Assembly (NCBI RefSeq): GCF_014256275.1
Contig: NZ_JACCFE010000002.1
Location: 3,762,001 to 3,826,000, forward strand
Reading direction: 5' to 3'
DNA: 64,000 bases
Source of the DNA: Rhodococcus sp. 4CII
Lineage (GTDB): Bacteria; Actinomycetota; Actinomycetes; Mycobacteriales; Mycobacteriaceae
The stretch's first letter is position 1; each line of letters starts with the position of its first letter. The notes under the pieces are model-generated. The model was not told where the DNA came from. It made no database searches and saw nothing but the letters and a program-made list of their open reading frames with translations. Both the position numbers and the translations under genes were made by a program. Shown in pieces: positions 9,303 to 17,567 of the stretch.

Positions 9303-10712
9303 ATGAGTTCCTTCGACGTGATGGACAGACCCGCCAAACGCGGGTTCCACACCAAGCTCCTGATCGCGTGCTGTGGCGGACCATTCCTGGACGGGTACGT
9401 CATGAGCATCATCGGCGTGGCCCTGCTCGGAGTGTCCGAGCAACTGCACCCCACGACGGCCGAGGCGGGATTGATCGGCGCGGCCTCGCTGATCGGTATC
9501 TTCTTCGGCGCCACCGTGTTCGGATTCCTCACCGACCGGATCGGCCGGGAAAAGATGTACGCCCTCGACCTGGTGGTGCTGGTCGTCGCGTGCGTGCTGT
9601 CGGTGTTCGTCCAGTTGCCGTGGCAGCTCATCGTCCTGCGCTTCGTCATCGGCGCGGCCATCGGCGCCGACTACCCCATCGCAACCTCCCTGCTCACCGA
9701 GTTCACCCCCACCAGGAAGCGCGGCGCGATGGTCGGGATGTCGGCCGTCGCGTGGTCGGCGGGCGCGGTCTCCGCCTACGTGGTCGGTGCCCTCGTGGTC
9801 GGCATCTCCGGCGGCAACGACCACTGGCGCCTGCTGCTCGCGTCAAGCGCAGTACTGGGTTTGATCGTGATCCTGGTGCGCCGCGGAATTCCGGAGTCGC
9901 CGCGGTGGCTCCTGAAGAACGGCCGGGTGGCGGACGCCGAAGCCGGCGTCGAGAAGATTTACGGGGAGAAACTCGACCTGAGCAAGGTCACCGTCGAGGA
10001 CACGGCCGACCAGCCGAAAGCCGACATCAAGATCTACTTCCGGGGCCAGTACCTCGCCCGGCTGATCATGTGCAGTGCCCTGTACCTGGCGGTCGTGACG
10101 CCGCTCTACGCGCTGCTGACCTTCCTGCCCACCATCCTGTCGGGCTTCTCGATCTCCGGCGACGGTTCGGCGGGTCTCATCGTCGAGACGGTCATCATCG
10201 GGCTCATCGTCGCCGGGTCCATTCCCGCACTGTTCCTCGTGGAGAAGTGGGGCAGGCGCCCGATCGCCGTCGTGCCGCTCGCGCTGATGGTCCTTCCGCT
10301 GGCCGGACTGTGGCTGTGGGCGGACGGCCCTCTCTGGTTCATCGTCGCCGCATTCTGCGCATACGCGTTCATCTCGGGCGGCCCGAGCATCCTGGTGTGG
10401 ATCTACCCCAACGAACTCTTCCCCACCGAGTTCCGGGCCACCGCGGTGGGCATCGCCACCGCCGTCAGCCGGTTCGGCGCCGCGACCGGCACGTACCTGC
10501 TGCCGCTGAGTATCTCCTCGCTGGGCACCGGCGCCACGATGCTCTTCGGTGCGGTCCTGACGGCGGTCGCCTTCGTGATCTGCTTCTTCATGTCTCCGGA
10601 GACGAAGGGGAAGTCGCTCGAAGAGGTCTCGTCCGTATCCGCTGCGCCGACGGCCGGGACGAGTGCTCCCCGGCTGGAGACGTTGGAGAAGGCGTCCGCG
10701 CCGCGAACCTGA
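9303..10712 (+). CDS. MFS metabolite:H+ symporter (sugar-porter-like)
   Basis: 469 residues, about 12 membrane segments. MFS signatures are present: GFLTDRIGREKMY after TM2, PESPRWLLKNGR in the central loop and FPTEFRATAVGIATAVSRFG in the second half. It lies 74 bases after the hydratase on the same strand, so it is the probable importer of the acid handled by this operon. The substrate is inferred from context only. A strong hairpin follows at 10744. Confidence 0.88.
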   Translation: MSSFDVMDRPAKRGFHTKLLIACCGGPFLDGYVMSIIGVALLGVSEQLHPTTAEAGLIGAASLIGIFFGATVFGFLTDRIGREKMYALDLVVLVVACVLSVFVQLPWQLIVLRFVIGAAIGADYPIATSLLTEFTPTRKRGAMVGMSAVAWSAGAVSAYVVGALVVGISGGNDHWRLLLASSAVLGLIVILVRRGIPESPRWLLKNGRVADAEAGVEKIYGEKLDLSKVTVEDTADQPKADIKIYFRGQYLARLIMCSALYLAVVTPLYALLTFLPTILSGFSISGDGSAGLIVETVIIGLIVAGSIPALFLVEKWGRRPIAVVPLALMVLPLAGLWLWADGPLWFIVAAFCAYAFISGGPSILVWIYPNELFPTEFRATAVGIATAVSRFGAATGTYLLPLSISSLGTGATMLFGAVLTAVAFVICFFMSPETKGKSLEEVSSVSAAPTAGTSAPRLETLEKASAPRT

Positions 10713-10743
10713 GAAACCGCGAACCTGAGGAACCGTGTCCCGT

Positions 10744-10773
10744 CCGCCCCTGCCGCCGCGCCGGCAGGGGCGG
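10744..10773 (+). terminator. Hairpin, probable terminator of the acyl-CoA operon
   Basis: CCGCCCCTGCCG (10744-10755) pairs perfectly with CGGCAGGGGCGG (10762-10773) across a six-base loop, 32 bases after the MFS stop. There is no U-tract, which is common for terminators in this phylum. Confidence 0.5.
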
Positions 10774-10847
10774 AGCCCTGTGTGCCACGTCCCGCTGCCT
10801 GGGAGAAGGGGCTCCCCACCGGGCCGGTGCTGCGTTAGTCTCACCGC

Positions 10848-10861
10848 TAGAACACGTTCTA
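10848..10861. promoter_or_regulatory. KstR-type operator
   Basis: TAGAACACGTTCTA is a 14-bp near-perfect palindrome (only the central AC/AC dinucleotide breaks symmetry). It fits the published KstR pattern TnnAACnnGTTnnA, the operator of the TetR repressor of sterol catabolism in mycobacteria and rhodococci. It lies 21 bases upstream of the ATG at 10883, so it probably overlaps the promoter. Confidence 0.7.
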
Positions 10862-10882
10862 TTCGACTGAGGAGTTCGCATC

Positions 10883-11257
10883 ATGGCACCGTCCGCAGAA
10901 GACATCCGCAAGACCGTCGAGAGGTACATCGAGGCGGTGGCCACCGGGACCGCCGACGACGTCGTCGCGCTGTACGCCGAGGGCGCCACCGTGGAAGACC
11001 CGGTGGGTACCGAACCGCGGACCTCGGTGGAATCGCTGCGCGAGTTCTACGCAGTGATCGAACCGCTGAAGCAGACCGGTGAACTCCTCACGCTGAAGAT
11101 CGCCGGCAACTCGGCGGCGTTCCACTTCTCCCTCGTTACCGACCTGGGTGAGCAGAAACTCGGAATCGCGCCGATCGACGTCATGACCTTCGATGACGAC
11201 GGCAAGATCACGTCGATGCGGGCGTTCTGGTCGCAGGAGGACATGATCACCAGCTGA
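10883..11257 (+). CDS. Ketosteroid-isomerase-like protein (SnoaL/NTF2 fold)
   Basis: 124 residues, the size of bacterial steroid delta5-isomerases. An N-terminal helix pair (IRKTVERYIEAVATGTADDVVALYAEGATVEDP) is followed by the curved sheet (AAFHFSLVTDL, APIDVMTFDDDGKITSMRAFW). The Asp in VEDP and the late Asp in DVMTF are at places where this fold often carries active-site residues. The KstR-type operator just upstream supports a role in sterol catabolism, isomerising 3-oxo-delta5 steroids. Isolated single gene; start at ATG 10883 with GAGGAG upstream. Confidence 0.8.
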   Translation: MAPSAEDIRKTVERYIEAVATGTADDVVALYAEGATVEDPVGTEPRTSVESLREFYAVIEPLKQTGELLTLKIAGNSAAFHFSLVTDLGEQKLGIAPIDVMTFDDDGKITSMRAFWSQEDMITS

Positions 11258-11328
11258 CCGGTTGCCGGGCCCGGTAACCACACCGCAATACGGCCCGGCC
11301 GATCCGCGACTGTGCTTACGATGGCGAG

Positions 11329-12420
11329 GTGGCCACCGACGTCGCCGGGCGGGCTGCACGGCGTGCCCGACGCAGACGAGTCGTGCGAGCCGGTACGCGC
11401 CCCGGGCGCGCACCGCGTAGCTGGCTGGCGGTAGTCGGCGCCCTGACGGCCACGCTGGTCGTCGCGTGTTCGTCGGGTCCGGGCGGCCACCCCGATCCGG
11501 TCGACCTCGACGCGGCCACCGACAGCGGCCAGCTTCCCTGGACGGAAGTCCTGCTTCCCCCGCAGACGCCGACGACGGTGCCGTTCGGTCCGCCCGGCAC
11601 CGACCTGCCGGCCGAACCGCGGGCCGCCGGGATCCGGGTGATCGGCGATCGAGCCGGTCTCTACGGCGGAAGCCCCGACCGGGTGCTGTGCGACCGGCAG
11701 CGTCTCGTCGACGACCTCGAGGGGGACCCGGCGAGGATGCAGGCCTGGTCGAGTGTGTTCCACGTCGACGACGTGCGCAATTACGTCCGCACCCTCACTC
11801 CGGTGCTGCTGCGTGCGGACACCCGGGTCACCAATCACGGTTTCGACGACGGTCACGCGGCCGCGTTCCAGTCGGTGCTCGAGGCCGGGACCATCGTGCT
11901 GATCGACGATCACGGTGTTCCCCGCGTCCGCTGCGTGCGAGGGAGCCCGTTACTGTCCCCCGTGGTGAATCAGGAAGCGGAGATACAGGGAGATCCGTGG
12001 CCGGGTTTCCAGCAGGATCGGTTGTACGTCGTGCAGCCGTCCAACGTGGCGATGACCGAAGTGACCGTGGTGGATCTGATGACCGGTGGCCTGGTGCCGG
12101 TGCCGATCGGATCCGGTCCGCAGCAACCGGCGGAGCGGCCGAATCCGGTGGTTCCCGTGGAAGCCCAGGCACCGGTGGTGGATTCGCCGCCGCCGCCGGT
12201 GGTGGTGCAGCAGGCCGCCCCCCGGCCCGCACCCGTTCCGTCCCCGGAACCCGTGGCGCCCGCGCCGCCGCCCCCACCTCCCCCGCCACCCGCACCCGAG
12301 CCGCAGGTGAACTACCCGCCCGCGCCCGCCCCCGCCCCGGCGCCGGTGCCCGTGCCGCCGCAGCAGATTCAGGTGCAGATACCTGGTCTGCCGCCCATCG
12401 TCATCCCCATTCCCAACTGA
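11329..12420 (+). CDS. Proline-rich secreted lipoprotein, DUF6777-like
   Basis: 363 residues with GTG start. An Arg-rich N terminus is followed by a hydrophobic stretch (WLAVVGALTATLVVACSS) with a Cys placed like a lipobox. Next comes a globular domain (residues about 55-240) with Cys at CDR and at VRCVRG, then a C-terminal third made almost entirely of Pro/Ala/Val. The globular part resembles a domain common in actinobacterial envelope lipoproteins. The proline-rich tail may span the cell-wall layer. Function unknown; the neighbours do not inform it. Confidence 0.75.
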   Translation: MATDVAGRAARRARRRRVVRAGTRPGRAPRSWLAVVGALTATLVVACSSGPGGHPDPVDLDAATDSGQLPWTEVLLPPQTPTTVPFGPPGTDLPAEPRAAGIRVIGDRAGLYGGSPDRVLCDRQRLVDDLEGDPARMQAWSSVFHVDDVRNYVRTLTPVLLRADTRVTNHGFDDGHAAAFQSVLEAGTIVLIDDHGVPRVRCVRGSPLLSPVVNQEAEIQGDPWPGFQQDRLYVVQPSNVAMTEVTVVDLMTGGLVPVPIGSGPQQPAERPNPVVPVEAQAPVVDSPPPPVVVQQAAPRPAPVPSPEPVAPAPPPPPPPPPAPEPQVNYPPAPAPAPAPVPVPPQQIQVQIPGLPPIVIPIPN

Positions 12421-12451
12421 GCGAGCTCGTCGACAGGGCGACGAGCGCGGC

Positions 12452-12469
12452 GTTCATCTGCAGATGAAC
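12452..12469. repeat. Perfect 18-bp palindrome
   Basis: GTTCATCTGCAGATGAAC is self-complementary throughout and sits 32 bases after the lipoprotein stop. The partial sequence GCGCCGTTCATC recurs about 100 bases downstream. It may be a protein-binding site or a small transcript structure; no U-tract follows. Confidence 0.5.
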
Positions 12470-12606
12470 GGCGCCGAACACACCGAGCCGACCGCGACCG
12501 GGGCCCATGCCAGAGGCCACTGCCCCACCGACAGCGCGGTGGGGATCCCGTTGCAGGAGGGGAAGTCGGCGCAACGGACGATGAACGGCGCGGATAACGT
12601 ATATAT

Positions 12607-12643
12607 ACATGTCGGTTGAAACCATCAACTTGTATTGACATGT
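12607..12643. promoter_or_regulatory. AT-rich operator region of the phosphonate-like operon
   Basis: ACATGTC (12607-12613) and GACATGT (12637-12643) form an inverted repeat with a 23-bp spacer. A second nested repeat is GTTGA-N5-TCAAC. The block is strikingly AT-rich for this genome and lies just upstream of the FAD oxidoreductase start. Candidate target of the GntR/UTRA regulator at 14569. Confidence 0.5.
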
Positions 12644-12670
12644 TGCGTCCGGAAGTTCACAGTGGGTGTC

Positions 12671-13798
12671 ATGACAAATCAACGTCGATACGACGTGGTG
12701 GTTGTCGGTGCCGGAATCGTCGGCCTCGGGCACGCGTATCACGCACTGAATCGGGGTCTGTCGGTGGCGGTGGTCGATCACGCCGACCGGGTTGCGGGCG
12801 CTTCGATTCAGAACTTCGGCCACGTCTGCCTCACGGCTCAGTCGGGGATCGCCCGCGAGTATGCGCGAACGGGCCGGGAGCACTGGCTGGACCTGTCGCG
12901 TAAGGCCGGATTCTGGTCGTCCGAGTCCGGGACGTACTGCGTGGCCAGGCACGACGACGAACTGGCGGTCCTGACCGAATTCGCGGAGGAGCGCGGTCCG
13001 TCCGAGGTGGAACTGCTGTCGCGTGATCGGATCCTCGCGGCGCTGCCGATTGCCGGCGACCGCGTCGTCGGGGGCATGTACATGACCGACGACCTGCAGG
13101 TCGACCCGCGGCAGGCGGCCCCCGCCGTCGCGCGGTGGCTGGAAGCATCGGGAATCGAATTCTTCTGGCGCACCGCGGCATCCGGATTCGACATCGGAGT
13201 GGTCCATACCTCACGGGGCGACCTGCGTGCCGGGACGGTGTTCGTCACGGTCAACTGCGACATCGACCGGCTGTTCCCGGAACCGCCCGAGCGCGGCGGA
13301 CTTCAGCGGTGCCGGCTGCACATGATGCGAGCCCGGATGCCGCTGTCCGGGCGGCTGCCCGCGCCGTTGTTCACGGGATGGTCGCTGGTGCGCTACAGCG
13401 GTTTCGAGAATCTTTCCGCGACGGCGACGCTCGCGGCGAGGCTCCGCGACGAGTATCCCGACTACGTCGACCTCGATCTGCATCAGATGTACACACCGCA
13501 GCCCGACGGGTCGATTCTGCTGGGCGACACCCACATACACGAGATCACGGCGGAACCGTTCCAGTCGGAGGAGGGATTCGACGTGCTGATCCGTGAAGCG
13601 GCCGCGATGTTCGGCGTCCCGGACGTCACGGTCACGGAGCGGTGGCAGGGCGTGTACAGCTCGGCCCCCGGATCGGAGTTCCTGATCGAGGAGCCGATCG
13701 ACGGCGTGCACATCGTCACCGTCACCACCGGGATCGGCATGACGACGGGCCTGGGTCTGGCGAAGGACCGGATCGACCACGTTTTCGGGCTGGCGTAA
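12671..13798 (+). CDS. FAD-dependent oxidoreductase, TIGR03364-type (aminophosphonate)
   Basis: 375 residues of the DAO (D-amino-acid oxidase/glycine oxidase) family. An N-terminal FAD motif YDVVVVGAGIVGLGHA and the late VTTGIGMTTGLGLAKD are visible. The next gene is a phosphonatase-like HAD, and this pairing is the hallmark of the TIGR03364/TIGR03351 association. The oxidase is thought to deaminate an aminophosphonate close to 2-aminoethylphosphonate (hydroxylated or N-methylated), giving phosphonoacetaldehyde or a relative. Start at ATG 12671; an upstream TTG at 12635 lies in the operator region. The substrate is inferred. Confidence 0.82.
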   Translation: MTNQRRYDVVVVGAGIVGLGHAYHALNRGLSVAVVDHADRVAGASIQNFGHVCLTAQSGIAREYARTGREHWLDLSRKAGFWSSESGTYCVARHDDELAVLTEFAEERGPSEVELLSRDRILAALPIAGDRVVGGMYMTDDLQVDPRQAAPAVARWLEASGIEFFWRTAASGFDIGVVHTSRGDLRAGTVFVTVNCDIDRLFPEPPERGGLQRCRLHMMRARMPLSGRLPAPLFTGWSLVRYSGFENLSATATLAARLRDEYPDYVDLDLHQMYTPQPDGSILLGDTHIHEITAEPFQSEEGFDVLIREAAAMFGVPDVTVTERWQGVYSSAPGSEFLIEEPIDGVHIVTVTTGIGMTTGLGLAKDRIDHVFGLA

Positions 13799-13847
13799 CA
13801 GCGCTCTCCCACAAGAACATTCACCGAACATCGAGAGGAACACGACA

Positions 13848-14549
13848 ATGGGAACACATGACCGCGACATCAGTCTGGTCGTCTTCGACATGGCAGGCAC
13901 CACCGTGGAGGACAGCGGACTGGTGCAGCAGTCCTTCCTCGCCGCGGACGCGCACGCAGGACTGTCGAAGACGGACGACGACCGCCGGCGGATGCTCGAC
14001 TACGTGTCCGACACCATGGGGCAGTCCAAGATCGTCGTCTTCCGCCATCTCAGTGGGGGAAACGAGGAGCAGGCGCAGGCCGCGAACAAGGAATTCGAAC
14101 GCTGCTACTCGCAACTCGTCGCCGACGGCCGGTGCAGCGCCGTCCCGGGCACCGAGGAGCTGTTCGACTCGCTGCGGGAGCAGGGCATCAAGATCGGGCT
14201 CACCACCGGATTCGCCCACGAGACGCAGCAGTCGATCATCCGCGCCCTCGGCTGGGAGAACGTCGCTGACGTCGTGCTCTGCCCGGGCGACGGTGTCCGC
14301 GGCCGGCCCTATCCGGACATGGCGCTGACCGCGCTGATGCGCACCGGCGCCCCGTCCGTGCAGTCGATGGTGGTGCTCGGCGACACCGCGTCGGACGTCA
14401 CCGCCGGCCTGCGCGCCGGAGCGCTCGCGTCTGTCGGCGTGCTCACCGGCGCCCACGACGCCGTCCAGTTGTCGCAGGCCGGCGCCACGCACATCCTCGA
14501 CAGTGTCGCGGAGCTGCCCGGTCTGCTGGCCGAACTGCGCGGCGCCTGA
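13848..14549 (+). CDS. Phosphonatase-like HAD hydrolase, TIGR03351-type
   Basis: 233 residues. Motif I is FDMAGTTVED, with the DxAGT form that sets phosphonatases apart from other HAD enzymes. The cap region contains MGQSKIVVFRHL, with a Lys where phosphonoacetaldehyde hydrolase forms its Schiff base. Arg replaces the usual Lys in GRPYPDM, and the metal motif GDTASDV follows. Predicted to split the C-P bond of the aldehyde made by the oxidase, releasing phosphate. It lies 49 bases after the oxidase with a good ribosome-binding site (GAGAGGAAC). A recognised family whose exact substrate is still unproven here. Confidence 0.85.
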   Translation: MGTHDRDISLVVFDMAGTTVEDSGLVQQSFLAADAHAGLSKTDDDRRRMLDYVSDTMGQSKIVVFRHLSGGNEEQAQAANKEFERCYSQLVADGRCSAVPGTEELFDSLREQGIKIGLTTGFAHETQQSIIRALGWENVADVVLCPGDGVRGRPYPDMALTALMRTGAPSVQSMVVLGDTASDVTAGLRAGALASVGVLTGAHDAVQLSQAGATHILDSVAELPGLLAELRGA

Positions 14550-14568
14550 TCCGCCCGGTTCCGCCTGG

Positions 14569-15324
14569 CTAGCCTCCGGTGGCGTCGTCCGCCGGAAGCC
14601 GGGGGTCGATGGTGCGGGCGTTCACGATGCTGAAGGCGACGAGGTCGGGCCGGTACCGGTCGTCGGCGTACTCGAAGATGTCGCCGTGCTGATCGCGGGA
14701 CGTCCGGCGTTCCCGCAGCAGGGGGCTGCCGGGGTCGATGCCGAGGTGTTCGGAGTCGGCCTCGCCGGCGGCGACGGCGTCGAGCACGTGCTCCATCGAT
14801 TCGAACCTGACGCCGCGGGAGGTGAGGTAGTCGGTGATCGACCCGGAGTCGATGTCGAACTCGAACAGCAGGGAACCGACGCGGTCGGTGAACGTGCTCC
14901 GCTCGAGCATCGTCGGTTCGCCGTCCAGCAACCGGACGCGGAGCACCTCGACGACGAAGTCGTCCGCGCCCACTCCCAATGCGACGGCGGCAGGTTCGGA
15001 CACCCGGCGGCGAGAGATCTCGAGCGTGCGGCTTCCTGCGGTGCGTCCGGTGCGGCGGGCCCACTGGGAGAACGGGGTGAACGTGTCCAGGGTCTGCGTG
15101 ATGTCGTGGCTGCGCACCACGGCCGGTTTGCCCTGGGACAGCTGAATGAGCCCCTCGTTCTTCAACGTCGCGAGAGCCTGGCGCACGGGACCGCGTGACA
15201 CCTCGAACTCCGCGCAGAGCATGCTCTCGCTGGGCAGCGACTCCCCGACCGCGTACCGCCGTTGCATGATGCGCTGCCGGAGCTGGAGCGCGACGAACTC
15301 GTGGCGGGATCGGGCCTCCACCAT
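14569..15324 (-). CDS. GntR-family regulator, HutC/UTRA subfamily
   Basis: 251 residues: a GntR winged helix (residues about 8-72, SLPSESMLCAEFEVSRGPVRQALATL) and a UTRA ligand domain. It converges on the HAD gene with a 19-base gap. UTRA regulators of this type include PhnF and PhnR2, so control of the FAD oxidase/HAD pair in response to a phosphonate is plausible. The putative operator at 12607-12643 is the obvious test site. Confidence 0.85.
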   Translation of the reverse strand: MVEARSRHEFVALQLRQRIMQRRYAVGESLPSESMLCAEFEVSRGPVRQALATLKNEGLIQLSQGKPAVVRSHDITQTLDTFTPFSQWARRTGRTAGSRTLEISRRRVSEPAAVALGVGADDFVVEVLRVRLLDGEPTMLERSTFTDRVGSLLFEFDIDSGSITDYLTSRGVRFESMEHVLDAVAAGEADSEHLGIDPGSPLLRERRTSRDQHGDIFEYADDRYRPDLVAFSIVNARTIDPRLPADDATGG

Positions 15325-15405
15325 TGCGCGTCACCCCACTTCCCCGGTCGGTCGCCACTGCGAGTCAGGTGCATTCTAATGGTGTCGCCGCTACGCTACA
15401 GTGCG

Positions 15406-15417
15406 AGAACGCGTTCT
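15406..15417. promoter_or_regulatory. Palindrome AGAACGCGTTCT, KstR-like core
   Basis: The 12-bp perfect palindrome keeps the AAC-N2-GTT core of the KstR pattern. It lacks the outer T and A, so it is a weaker match than the site at 10848. It is 23 bases upstream of the hydrolase start at 15440. Confidence 0.4.
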
Positions 15418-15439
15418 GGCAGGCGGAGGGGTGGGGAGC

Positions 15440-16399
15440 ATGACGTCGTCGACGGAGCGGGTGGTCACGGTCAACGGATTCCGTTGGCAGATAAACGAAC
15501 TGGGCGACGGGCCGCCGGTCGTTTTGTGCCACGGATTCCCCGGCCTCGGCTACAGCTTTCGTCGTCAGATGCAGGCGCTCGCGGACTCCGGGTACCGCGC
15601 GATCGCCCCGGACATGCCCGGGTACGGCGGCACCGACATTCCCCGCGACATCGACGACTACACGAACGAGCGGGTGTCGGACGCGCTGATCCGCCTGCTC
15701 GACGCGCTGGGCCACGAGCGGGCGGTGTTTGTCGGCCACGACTTCGGCGCGCCCGTCGCCTGGACCGTCGCCCTCCGGCACCGCGAGCGGGTGGCGGGGC
15801 TGGTGCTGCTGGCCGTTCCCTACATGCCCGACCGCTTTCCGCTGCGACCGTCGGAACTCTATGCATCGATGGCGCGCAAGCACTTTCTGCACATCCACTA
15901 CTTCCAGGAACCCGGCGTCGCCGACCGGGAACTCGACGCCGACCCGCGCGGATTCCTGCACCGTGTGTTCTACGCATTGTCGGGCGACTACCGCTACCTC
16001 GACATCTGGCAGCATCCTTCGGAGGGCAACGGCTACCTGGACGTGCTGCCTGAGGCCCCGCCCCTGCCGTGGTCGTGGCTGACGGAAGACGAGTTGGACC
16101 ATTACGTCGAGGTCTTCACCCGCACGGGGTTCACCGGCGGTCTCAACTGGTACCGGGCATACGACGCCAACTGGGAACGCGGCCGGGCCGTCGCCGTTCC
16201 ACTCGAGGTCCCGACGTTGTTCGTGGCGGGAGAGAACGATCCGGTCCTCGCGATGAGCGGTAGGCAGCCTCTCGACCGGATGCGTGACACCGTTCCCGAC
16301 CTGCGCGGCGTCCACCTCCTCGAGGGGGCCGGGCACTTCGTCCAACTGGAGCGGTCCGAAGAGGTCAACGAGTTGCTGCTCGACTTCGTCGCCGGCTGA
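15440..16399 (+). CDS. Alpha/beta-fold epoxide hydrolase-like protein
   Basis: 319 residues with soluble epoxide hydrolase features. These are the oxyanion motif HGFPG, a GHDFGA nucleophile elbow with Asp, a cap domain with Tyr in LNWYRAYDANWE (ring-opening Tyr position) and the C-terminal GAGHFVQLERSEEV with the catalytic His. Resembles mycobacterial EphA/EphB proteins. Start at ATG 15440 behind GGAGGGG; the longer GTG frame from 15401 would begin in the palindrome. It may detoxify epoxides from steroid or alkene metabolism, an idea based on the KstR-like site. Confidence 0.85.
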   Translation: MTSSTERVVTVNGFRWQINELGDGPPVVLCHGFPGLGYSFRRQMQALADSGYRAIAPDMPGYGGTDIPRDIDDYTNERVSDALIRLLDALGHERAVFVGHDFGAPVAWTVALRHRERVAGLVLLAVPYMPDRFPLRPSELYASMARKHFLHIHYFQEPGVADRELDADPRGFLHRVFYALSGDYRYLDIWQHPSEGNGYLDVLPEAPPLPWSWLTEDELDHYVEVFTRTGFTGGLNWYRAYDANWERGRAVAVPLEVPTLFVAGENDPVLAMSGRQPLDRMRDTVPDLRGVHLLEGAGHFVQLERSEEVNELLLDFVAG

Positions 16400-16574
16400 A
16401 CAGGGCGCCTCCCCTTCGATGCGGGCAGTTCGCCGATCGACACGAGATGCGCGGTGAACGCGTCGGCGTCCGCATCACCCACCACTCTTCAACCACGTTG
16501 TTCGACAGTCGATCTCAGTAGCGGTACGGACGTCCGCGGGCGGGCTGTCGGGGGCATCGCCTAGCATCGTCGGC

Positions 16575-17222
16575 ATGACGTCGCCTGCAGCACTGTCGTA
16601 TGCCGAACTGCTCGACGCCGTCGCCCGATCGCAGACAGCGGTCGAGGCGACGCTCGAGGGGGTGACCGACGATCGGGCGCGGGAGCCGTCGCTGCTACCC
16701 GGGTGGAGTCGGGGGCACGTGGTCACGCACCTCGCGAGAAATGCGGATGCGCTCCACCGGTTCGCCGTCGGGGTGATCACCGGCGAGGCCGCGCCCGAGA
16801 TGTACCCGGGTGGTCCGGCGGCGCGGGCCTCGGCGATCGAGGAGGGGGCCGGACGTCCGGCGGAACTGCTTGCCGCCGATTTCCGCTTCGCGGGACGGCG
16901 GGTGATCGAGTCGCTGCGCACGATCACCGAGGATCGCTACGAGACGCCGGTGAACTGGCGCAAGCGGGTGCCCGCGCGGCAGGTGCCGGTGCTGCGGTGG
17001 CGTGAACTCGAGATCCACCACGTCGACCTGGGGCTCGACTACTCGACGGCCGACTGGCCGGAGGGCTTCGTGGAGCACACGCTGGAATCGGAGCTGCCCG
17101 CGCTGACGGAGCAGAATCCGGACGTCACGGTGCCGGAACTGCCGCGCACCGAACTGCTGGCGTGGGTTATCGGACGTCCCACGCGGAAGGGGCTGCCGCC
17201 CGTTCCCGAGTGGCCGTTCTGA
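16575..17222 (+). CDS. Maleylpyruvate isomerase / mycothiol-dependent DinB-fold protein
   Basis: 215 residues of the MDMPI family. An N-terminal DinB-like bundle carries a first metal His in GWSRGHVVTHLARNADAL and a second cluster in RWRELEIHHVDLG, matching the His/Glu/His zinc site of mycothiol-dependent maleylpyruvate isomerase. No gentisate-pathway genes are nearby, so the substrate may differ; many paralogues of this family are of unknown function. No clear ribosome-binding site precedes the ATG, which may reflect a leaderless transcript. Confidence 0.8.
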   Translation: MTSPAALSYAELLDAVARSQTAVEATLEGVTDDRAREPSLLPGWSRGHVVTHLARNADALHRFAVGVITGEAAPEMYPGGPAARASAIEEGAGRPAELLAADFRFAGRRVIESLRTITEDRYETPVNWRKRVPARQVPVLRWRELEIHHVDLGLDYSTADWPEGFVEHTLESELPALTEQNPDVTVPELPRTELLAWVIGRPTRKGLPPVPEWPF

Positions 17223-17225
17223 TCG

Positions 17226-17567
17226 TCAGGCGTACTCGATGTTCTCGAAGGTGTCGGCGTCGTCGAGCGCGTCCCAGATGATTGCGTAGCGCTTGTGGGT
17301 CATCTCGTCGGCGTCGACGAGCAGGGCGTCGAACAACGACTTCGGGTTCTCCTGCCACGTCTGCACGAGGGACGTGACCGCGTGGGGAGTGAACAGACCG
17401 GATCGCGCTGCCGCCTCGATCCACTCGTCGAAGTCACCGTCGTAGATCCGCTCGACTGCCTCGCGATCGACCTCGCCGTCACCGAGATCGAGAGTGAACA
17501 TCGTCGCGAAGAGTTCGCCGTCGACCGCGACAACGGTGTCGCTGGGCATGCGCTGATCGGTGTTCAT
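17226..17567 (-). CDS. Hypothetical acidic protein
   Basis: 113 residues, strongly acidic, no signal peptide and no membrane segment. Contains repeated short acidic helices (DGDFDEWIEAAARSGLFTP, DADEMTHKRYAIIWDALDDADTFENIEYA). No family recognised. Three bases separate its stop from the converging isomerase stop. The ATG at 17567 has AGGAGG about seven bases upstream, so it is a well-expressed real gene. A CRP-like site lies 123 bases upstream. Confidence 0.6.
   Translation of the reverse strand: MNTDQRMPSDTVVAVDGELFATMFTLDLGDGEVDREAVERIYDGDFDEWIEAAARSGLFTPHAVTSLVQTWQENPKSLFDALLVDADEMTHKRYAIIWDALDDADTFENIEYA

Noticed and set aside
12369..12641. Leftward small frames in the lipoprotein/oxidoreductase gap, one reading a Cys-containing peptide ending SAPFICR
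   Set aside because: No start codon before the interesting part and no ribosome-binding site.
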